Assembly (NCBI GenBank): GCA_019918135.1
Contig: WBZZ01003898.1
Location: 102,501 to 146,179, forward strand
DNA: 43,679 nt
Source: Paulinella micropora
Taxonomy: Eukaryota > Cercozoa > Imbricatea > Euglyphida > Paulinellidae
Reading direction: 5' to 3'
The notes below the pieces were generated by a model. It was not told the origin of the DNA, searched no databases, and worked only from the letters and a program-made list of their open reading frames with translations. Below, in pieces: positions 37,763 to 43,679 of the stretch (its first letter is position 1; every line of letters begins with the position of its first letter). The position numbers and the translations under genes are program-made.

Positions 37763-40700
37763 TTAGCTACTTGGGGAACAGCTCGACCGGGTGGAACCTC
37801 TCCCCCACAGCTCCGCGGTCTGTAGTGCCAGCGCCTCCCTTTGCCGGGCCAGCGCCTGCTCGTCCGTTGTATCCGGCTCGTAGTACCAGTAAATGTCTAC
37901 CGGAACCAAGCCCTGCTCTTTTCTAACCCGGTCGAAGTCCGCCAGGAGCCGGTACCACTCGGGGTCCGGTTTCTCCCAGCACAAAGATAGTTTCCTCAGG
38001 CTCTTGACCTCCGCCAGCAGCTCCACCAGGACGATCCCGTCGAACCAGCTAGCCTCTCTGCTTGTGCCCAGCGTCACGTCTAGCTCCTGCAACGGTGGCC
38101 GGAGCAGTGCCCGCAGCTGGCGATACGAGAGGTAGGTATAGTTTATCGTCAGGTGGGTTAGTGCTCGCATCCACGGTATCGCTCCCTTGACCACGTCAAA
38201 GCCAGCGAAGCTGAGCTTCTCCACCGTCGCCAGGCGTGCCCAAGCGGTCGTCGACACCTCTATGCGCCGGTATCTTGACTGAGCGGTAACACCGGTGGCG
38301 CTTAAGGCTACCTCCCGCAGAGTGGTTGATCCTGACGGGATGAACACACACAAAAAGTCGGACAGCTGCACCAGCTCTGGACCCCGCATCGCCAACGACA
38401 AGACCTCAAGCTTCTCAAGCTTCTTCAGAGCGTGCCAGCCTTGAGCACCACCCTCGAGCAGGCTAGGCCTACCAAGCGCCGTCAGCCGGAGCTGGGTCAG
38501 CATTCGGCAGAGCCCGACCCCCGCGTACAGTCTTGCCACCCGTTGCTGCTCTTGCCGGGCCTGGGCCTCAGTCCTTGGCCAGCCAGTAACCTCGAACTTG
38601 AACGTCTGCAGGGTTCGACGAGAGCAGGCGAGCGCTTCCTCCGCAAATTCACACATGGACTCGGTTTCCTCGCAGGCGAGGCACAGCTCCGACAACGGCT
38701 TGAACCTTTGGTCCCAGGAGGGTAGCCCGCCGCACGCACTCAGTGTCAGTGCGCCGCCTGCCGGGAGCTGCAGGAGCAGCCGCCGGGGGGGTGCATGGCA
38801 GTCCTCCAGCACCAGCCTGCTTAGCAGTGGCAGTGCAGCTTTGTCGACTTCTGCTGGCTGATCTGGATATTTCTTCCAGTCTAGGTCCGAGAGGGTCAGT
38901 TCCTCCACGCTCGGGGGCGCTTGGTACCACCGCCAGGCAGGGGCGTCGTCGTAGCCGTAGTCTAGGTGCAAGCTACGGATTCGCAGCGAGGATAGCCGCG
39001 CCAGCTCCTCCTGGGTTGAGGCCTCGCCGATGCAGTTTATTCGCACCGAAGCGAGGGGGGGGCTTCCGCCGGGCCGGCGGTGTGCCACGTCGAGGAGCAA
39101 GCGGCAGTTCCGGTCAAAGTTACGCGAGAAAAAGGACCACCGCGAGTGGTGCGCCAGCTGTGAGCAAGGCACCTTGCCCCACCTCTCGTCCTCGTCGTCC
39201 AAGGCGAAAATGTTGGTGCTATCGAACGTGAGCGTGACGTCAGCGGGGATGGCCAACGTAGTGTCCCACTTGAGCTCGTCTAGGCGCTCCAGGTACTCTA
39301 GTCGTTGCTGCTTAGTGGCTTCCCGGTCTCCCAGCTCTCGCATCCTTCGTTCTTTGAGTGTGCCAACCCCAAACACGGCCAGCAACAGCTTCATGCTTGC
39401 TTCCTTGGCCTCTGCCAGAGGGGTGCACAGGCTTCTGGGCCCGCCGAACCACATGTACCGCTTGCAGTCGCAAGATGAAGAGCCTGTTCTCGTAAGCCAC
39501 ACGGGGGTCTTGCTGTCTAGCAACTCTTGTAGCTGCGGCCCGGAAAGCCTGCTCTTGTTGAATTCGAGCACCACCGCTGAGGGAAGCTTCTTCCGCTCCC
39601 TACGAGCATTGAGGGTGGCCAGCGACGTGATCCACTCATCGGACTCGCCGTGAGTGCGCTTGCACAGGCGGAGCCTTTGTAGTCCCGGCAGCGCGGCTAG
39701 GCGACGCTGGACGAGGCTTTCGGTCAGCCAAAGACCCTCGTCGACGTCGAGCTTCTCCAGCTTACTTTCTCTCGTGGGCGCAAACAGCTGCCGCTGCAGC
39801 TCGTAGCCCAGCCGACCAAGGCGTACCAACCGCAGGCTCGATAGCTTCGGCGGTGTAGGAGCGTCGGAAAGACTGCCAAAGCCCCCTAGCGTCAAGCAGG
39901 TCAGGCTCGTCATTTGTGCCCACACTGCTGAGTCGGCCACGAGCTCGCAGCGCCGCGAAGATCTCGCCAGGTGGATGGCTAATTCTTCTAGCCCGCCCAC
40001 TTGACACCAGCCTTGCAACAAGTCCAACAGCAGCAATTGACTGGAGGCCCCCCCTCCGGCTCCTTCCTCCTCGGCGACGTAGATCCGCAGTCTCCGGAGG
40101 CCAGGCCAACAAGGCGGATGCTTCTGCTCAAGCAGGTCTGCCGCCGCGATAGATAGAGTGCAGGACTTAAGTTTCTGGCAGGCGCGGATCCCCGCCTTCA
40201 GCTTTTGTCGCGCCGTGGCAGGCGGGTAAGTATACCGGAGCACTAGGCTTTGCAGAGTCACTCGGCAGTTCTTGAGCACCGCCCGGCATTCCCGTGCTTT
40301 GGCCTCGTCGAGAGTCGAGAGATGGAGGTTGAAGCGCGTTAATCCCTGCAGGCCGCCTAGCGAAGGCAGGTCGGCGCTGGACGAGGGCCTGAGCCCTAAC
40401 TCTTTTACCTGCCGGGCCGCTTCTTCTCCAGTGAAAAGGTTAGGAAACGGTAGATCGCCCCCCTCGCCATCGCCGACATACGTCAACTGCAGCTTGGCCA
40501 AGCGGGGGTGCTCTTGCCAGAAGTCTGCAAAGCTGTACAGAGCCTCCTGTTGTAGCTGCTCCTGTTGCAGCGGATACCCGCGCAGCTGAAGCTGGGTGCA
40601 GCTGCGCGGGATCGAATTCCAGAGCAAGCCAAGCATCGTCGGGTCTACCCGCAAGAATTCGTCCTCGAAATGGAGACGCAAGCAGTCTACCTCAACTTCA

Positions 40701-41494
40701 GTTAGCCGATGCAGCAGTTCCTCCAGTTCCTCCGGTACCCCGTCGAACGCGGTTGGCTGCAAGCCGAGGGTGACGGAGCTGAGGGGGCGATTCGACAGCT
40801 CCTGTGCCTGCCTCCACTCGTGCAAGCGAACCAGCATCTCAACGTTGGTGCGGAAGCTCGTGGTGGCAAACTCCCACACCCCATGGGTAGCTAGCCTGGG
40901 CCAGGCTTGATCAAACAGCCGCTCCAGCAGCTTACCACTTCCGTCGTCACCCGCTGGTATATCCCGGTCGCTGAATCGCAAGCAAAGGCGGGACGGAATG
41001 TGCAGGTGCGCCCAGTCTCGGCGTGCCGCGTCCAGAGGTGATTTCCCTTTGGGCTCCACACGACCTTGCTCTAGTAGTTGGCGTGCCGCGTCCGGAGGTG
41101 ATTTCCCTTCGGGCTCCACCCGACCTCGCTGTAGTAGTTGGCGTGCCGCGTCAGGAGGTGATTTCCATTTGGGCTCCACACGACCTCGCTGTAGTAGTTG
41201 GCGTAGGTCCGCTGGTGCGCCATCTTTACAATCCAGTTTATTTAAGTAACGGTCGCCTTGGCCAAGCAGTGTGGCCCAAGCCATGTCCTCTTCCGAGTAG
41301 GACAGGCTCGACAGGCCCTGGTTGAGACTCGCCAGTGGGGTAGCGTTCCCCACAAAAGACACGAGCTCTGTACCGAGCTCTCGCATCACCGTCTCCCCCG
41401 CTGCGCCGAACTCTCGCCTCACTGTGTCCCCCGGCAGAGACGATGGCCTCTGCTTGTCTTCTTCTTTGCCGCATACCGCGCACGGACGCGACAT
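37763..41494 (-). CDS. Large leucine-rich-repeat protein with N-terminal Cys-x2-Cys
   Basis: The frame is open upstream to an ATG at 41,647, but I take 41,494 (MSRPCAVCGKEEDKQRP) because of its likeness to the start of the 24,163 protein and the low-complexity leader before it. GCTAAACAG lies about 35 bases upstream. It has 1,243 residues and ends in TAA. Cys5/Cys8 may bind zinc. Three copies of a 20-residue unit (RQLLQRGRVEPxxKSPPDAA) lie at about residues 96-155. The rest is made of irregular leucine-rich units (LxxLxLxx, LRxLxL) of ribonuclease-inhibitor/F-box-associated type. There is no F-box, NB-ARC or kinase, and no signal peptide, so it is a probable cytosolic or nuclear protein for protein binding. 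There is no frameshift in 3.7 kb. Confidence 0.7.
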   Translation of the reverse strand: MSRPCAVCGKEEDKQRPSSLPGDTVRREFGAAGETVMRELGTELVSFVGNATPLASLNQGLSSLSYSEEDMAWATLLGQGDRYLNKLDCKDGAPADLRQLLQRGRVEPKWKSPPDAARQLLQRGRVEPEGKSPPDAARQLLEQGRVEPKGKSPLDAARRDWAHLHIPSRLCLRFSDRDIPAGDDGSGKLLERLFDQAWPRLATHGVWEFATTSFRTNVEMLVRLHEWRQAQELSNRPLSSVTLGLQPTAFDGVPEELEELLHRLTEVEVDCLRLHFEDEFLRVDPTMLGLLWNSIPRSCTQLQLRGYPLQQEQLQQEALYSFADFWQEHPRLAKLQLTYVGDGEGGDLPFPNLFTGEEAARQVKELGLRPSSSADLPSLGGLQGLTRFNLHLSTLDEAKARECRAVLKNCRVTLQSLVLRYTYPPATARQKLKAGIRACQKLKSCTLSIAAADLLEQKHPPCWPGLRRLRIYVAEEEGAGGGASSQLLLLDLLQGWCQVGGLEELAIHLARSSRRCELVADSAVWAQMTSLTCLTLGGFGSLSDAPTPPKLSSLRLVRLGRLGYELQRQLFAPTRESKLEKLDVDEGLWLTESLVQRRLAALPGLQRLRLCKRTHGESDEWITSLATLNARRERKKLPSAVVLEFNKSRLSGPQLQELLDSKTPVWLTRTGSSSCDCKRYMWFGGPRSLCTPLAEAKEASMKLLLAVFGVGTLKERRMRELGDREATKQQRLEYLERLDELKWDTTLAIPADVTLTFDSTNIFALDDEDERWGKVPCSQLAHHSRWSFFSRNFDRNCRLLLDVAHRRPGGSPPLASVRINCIGEASTQEELARLSSLRIRSLHLDYGYDDAPAWRWYQAPPSVEELTLSDLDWKKYPDQPAEVDKAALPLLSRLVLEDCHAPPRRLLLQLPAGGALTLSACGGLPSWDQRFKPLSELCLACEETESMCEFAEEALACSRRTLQTFKFEVTGWPRTEAQARQEQQRVARLYAGVGLCRMLTQLRLTALGRPSLLEGGAQGWHALKKLEKLEVLSLAMRGPELVQLSDFLCVFIPSGSTTLREVALSATGVTAQSRYRRIEVSTTAWARLATVEKLSFAGFDVVKGAIPWMRALTHLTINYTYLSYRQLRALLRPPLQELDVTLGTSREASWFDGIVLVELLAEVKSLRKLSLCWEKPDPEWYRLLADFDRVRKEQGLVPVDIYWYYEPDTTDEQALARQREALALQTAELWGRGSTRSSCSPSS
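41020..41208 (-). repeat. Three 60-base tandem repeats in the leucine-rich gene
   Basis: GGCGTGCCGCGTCNNGAGGT (plus-strand spelling) starts at about 41,020, 41,080 and 41,140. The period is 20 codons, so copy number can change without loss of frame. Confidence 0.7.
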
Positions 41495-41647
41495 GGCCGG
41501 CTGGCGTTGCTGGCAGCTGTTTAGCGCCTTGGGCGGACGCACCGGGTCACAGGGGCAGATGGGGGGAAGCAGGGAGAGGGAGGGGGGAGAGAGAAGAGAG
41601 GGGGCGGGGGAGCGGAGAGAGTGGAGTGAGAGACAGAGAAAGAGCAA

Positions 41648-41837
41648 GGGAGGGACAGAGAGTCAACCTCTTCTGCTACACTACCCGTCGGGGTTGCCGG
41701 CCGGAGGCGTCTCGAGCAAGCATCGCTAGGGATTTAGGCTAGAATGCAGTGCAGGCCTGACAGGCAGAGGCGGCCTCTTCTCTGGACCGAGGCCGGGCAC
41801 GGGCAGGAGGTCCAGAGCGCCGCGTGGAAAGGGGCCG
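41648..41837. other. Upstream region of the leucine-rich gene
   Basis: No gene is supported. Purine-rich AGAGGGAGGGGGG sequence at 41,560-41,650 lies in the possible N-terminal extension of the neighbouring gene and would be 5' untranslated region with the start chosen here. Confidence 0.35.
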
Positions 41838-42200
41838 CTTCCCTTCCTCTGTGTGAGTGAGTGGAGGGGGGAAAGGGGGGGTCCATGCTAACCTCGGTGT
41901 GAGTTAGGGGGGGGGGGGTACCATTAACCTGGGTGTGAGTCAGGGGGGTGGAGGTACCACCAAATTTGGTGTGAGCGTAGGGGAGGGTGTACCACTAACT
42001 TTGGCGTGAGCATAGGGGAGGGGTACCACTAACTTGGGTGTGAGCGTAGGGGTAGAGGTACTACTAACCTCGGTGTGAGCGTAGGGGGTGGAGGCACGCT
42101 AACCTCGGTGTGAGCGTAGGGGGTAGAGGCACGCTAACCTCGGTGTGAGTTAGGGGGGGGGGGGGAGTACTACTAACTTGGGTGTGAGTCAGGGGGTGCA
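41838..42200. repeat. Minisatellite, about ten units of ~36 bases
   Basis: GGTGTGAGCGTAGGGG and CTAACCTCGGTGTGAGTTAG alternate. GGTGTGAG-type starts occur near 41,895, 41,932, 41,971, 42,004, 42,040, 42,073, 42,109, 42,145 and 42,181. Unit length varies with G-run length. It lies between two minus-strand genes. Confidence 0.7.
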
Positions 42201-42288
42201 CGGTGTGCGCTCCAGGGTACTGGGGGGGCGTCGGCTCCTTCCTCCCCGCGCCGGGGGCGGAGTCTCGGCTCGCGAGTGTGCACGAGCG

Positions 42289-42735
42289 CTAGAGGGCCGC
42301 GCTAGGGGCCGCGCTAGCAGGTCGCAGCTGCGCGGAGCGCGTCTCTGGGTAGCTGGTCTTGTCTCGCGCGGGGCCCTGGCGGACCCACCAGGGCAGGCCG
42401 GGCGCCCCGGCCGGCGGCGCGGTTGGTGGCGCGGTCGGCGGCGCGGGCCGGGGCGCTCCTCGCCAACCCTGCCAGCGCCGCGCCGGGCCCGGCGGCCCGG
42501 CTATACACCCGGTGAGGCATTTCGAGAGGCAGACGTGCGGCCGTGTCAGCAGGCCACACTCGAAGCACACGTCGGCAAAGCACCCCTTGTGCGGGCAGAG
42601 GTACAGCTCCGCTCGCCGGCACTGCGAGCACACCTCTAGCGCCGAGGCTAGCACGACACAGGCCCCCGTGCACGCGGCGCACTGCACTTGTCTGGTCTGC
42701 CCCGCGGCGCCCCCTGCCTGGTCGGCCACCGACAT
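42289..42735 (-). CDS. Small Cys-rich zinc-binding protein
   Basis: The protein has 148 residues from ATG 42,735 to TAG. Residues 19-75 contain at least twelve Cys with His (CAACTGAC, CSQC, LCPHKGC, VCFEC, HVCLSKC), spaced like a multi-zinc RING/IBR or treble-clef domain, but I cannot match a named family. The C-terminus is Pro/Ala-rich and probably disordered (PAPPTAPPTAPPAG). The other strand is also open here, but has no such ordered Cys pattern, so this strand is preferred. It is divergent from the glycoprotein gene at 43,173. Confidence 0.55.
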   Translation of the reverse strand: MSVADQAGGAAGQTRQVQCAACTGACVVLASALEVCSQCRRAELYLCPHKGCFADVCFECGLLTRPHVCLSKCLTGCIAGPPGPARRWQGWRGAPRPAPPTAPPTAPPAGAPGLPWWVRQGPARDKTSYPETRSAQLRPASAAPSAAL

Positions 42736-43172
42736 GAGCGAGAGCTTTTCTGTGCGGGGTGCCCGTGGGACGACGACGACGCCGGGAGTGGCGCCAGTGC
42801 CGGGAGGGGGGAGGGCGTGGACAGCGGGGCCGCCTGGCCGGGGGACGGGGGGGGGGGGGGGCCGCCCCCTCCCGGCCCGGCCGCCGGACGCCTACCTCTC
42901 CCCTCTCACCGGCGCTCGGTCGTGGGCCCGCGTACGGCCGCGTGGTGCTGCCTGGCCGCCCGCGCCGGCGTGGCCCAGGCCCGAGGGTGCCGGGCAGGGA
43001 GGCGAGGGGGAGGAGGGAGGGGGGGGGGCCGGGCAGGGGAGGGGAGCGGCGCCGCCGCCGACTCCCCGCCGCCGCCGCCTGGGCTGGCTGTGCGCGTCGC
43101 GAGCCGCCCTTAGCAGAAAAGCCACAAAAACTTTAGTGGCCAGGGACAGCACACCCCGACCAAGCACTAGCC
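42736..43172. other. Divergent intergenic region, G/C runs
   Basis: The region holds a G run near 42,845-42,860, further G-rich stretches, and a short AT-richer patch (AAAGCCACAAAAACTTTAGT near 43,118) about 50 bases before the next start, the likely core promoter. No gene is supported; frames open across it are GC-rich shadows. Confidence 0.4.
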
Positions 43173-43679
43173 ATGCCACCAGCGAGCTTAGCCTGGTGGC
43201 CCTGGTGGCTGCTGCTGCTGGCGCTCCGGTGCAGCGCGCTGTGCCCGTACCTTCCCGACTGCCAGAGCGTGTGCCCGGCGCACCTGGCCGACTACAACAA
43301 CCCGCACCAAGTGTCCGCGGCCCAGCTGGGCGCCGCCACCGTGGCCGCACTGCTGGCCCACGTCAATGCCCTGGACGCGCACAGCCTGCCGCTCCCGGCC
43401 TCCCTGCCGAACCAGACGGTGTTTGTGAACGCGAGCCTGAACATGACCAACAACACGGCCCCCGCCCCGCTCGTCGCGTCCGCGTCCTCTGCGACTGTCA
43501 CTACCGGCACCACCTTCACGGGCAAGGCTACGCGGGAGGGAGACGCGTTCGGGGCTTTCGGCACCACGTGGCACGTCGTGACGGGCGCCCCGATTGAAAA
43601 CTACTGGTCCTCGGCACTAGTCTGGGACAGGTCACTGGCCTACTTGTCCAACGCCACGAGGCTGTACTCTGGCACCAAC
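43173..43679 (+). CDS. Secreted or surface glycoprotein, 5' part (runs off window)
   Basis: From ATG 43,173 the frame is open to the end of the window (169 residues, no stop). A Trp/Leu-rich leader (SLAWWPWWLLLLALRCSA) is followed by CPYLPDCQSVCP, close in layout to CPYPLQCPTQEEAC of the surface family. Four Asn-x-Ser/Thr sites are visible (NAS, NMT, NNT, NAT). The later part (TWHVVTGAPIENYWSSALVW) is not like PKD or BspA units of A-D, so it is a relative by leader only, or a separate surface protein. The short overlapping frames on the other strand are less convincing. Confidence 0.65.
   Translation, partial: MPPASLAWWPWWLLLLALRCSALCPYLPDCQSVCPAHLADYNNPHQVSAAQLGAATVAALLAHVNALDAHSLPLPASLPNQTVFVNASLNMTNNTAPAPLVASASSATVTTGTTFTGKATREGDAFGAFGTTWHVVTGAPIENYWSSALVWDRSLAYLSNATRLYSGTN

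Noticed and set aside
42359..43597. A 412-codon plus-strand frame overlapping the Cys-rich gene and the glycoprotein start
   Set aside because: It is Pro/Arg/Gly-rich low complexity; both strands' better-supported genes conflict with it.
1..43679. Full reassignment of UGA to Trp
   Set aside because: Trp is TGG throughout long intact genes, and UGA ends several frames at sensible places; only isolated UGA codons look sense-like.

Overview
The window looks like a subtelomeric region of a unicellular eukaryote, probably a protist. It holds TTAGGG-type telomere-like arrays, a Ty3/gypsy-type retroelement, AATAAA signals after several genes, and three blocks of very different base composition. I cannot name the species. 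No rRNA, tRNA or CRISPR array was recognised.

Layout: (1) 1-10,635: two telomere-like arrays in which TTAGGG is interspersed with TTG runs. The left one is G-rich on the + strand and the right one is C-rich, so both point inward. Between them lies a Ty3/gypsy-like element (gag, protease, RT/RNase H, integrase) without recognisable LTRs. (2) 10,636-12,530: AT-rich non-coding DNA with CA, CTTT and GTCT microsatellites and many short palindromes built on TCAGGGCTGA. (3) 12,536-18,509: an AT-rich relic of a small DNA virus or polinton-like element. It has a protein-primed-type family B DNA polymerase broken by several frameshifts, small zinc-binding proteins, two related DUF3820-like proteins, a repeated promoter-like motif, hairpin intergenic regions and the 3' end of a probable structural gene cut off at a sharp junction. 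(4) 18,510-43,679: very GC-rich DNA with minisatellites, a duplicated palindromic repeat of about 1.2 kb, and about ten genes.

The GC-rich block is dominated by four long paralogues (A 19,043-21,258 minus; B 25,773-27,935 plus; C 28,981-31,266 minus; D 31,761-33,999 minus). Each has a leader peptide, PKD-like domains and C-terminal BspA/DUF285-type repeats, as expected of a secreted or surface protein. Only B is open throughout; A, C and D carry frameshifts, a small deletion or a nonsense codon. Around them lie a Cys-rich N-terminus protein, a kinase-fold protein, a C3HC4 RING protein, a 1,243-residue leucine-rich protein, a small Cys-rich protein and the start of another secreted glycoprotein. 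Shared upstream blocks suggest common control. The block could be a host subtelomeric surface-antigen cluster or DNA from a large virus; the sequence alone does not decide.

Frameshifts occur in all three compartments, often in homopolymers. Some may therefore be sequencing errors rather than gene decay, and this applies to every call of a broken gene below.
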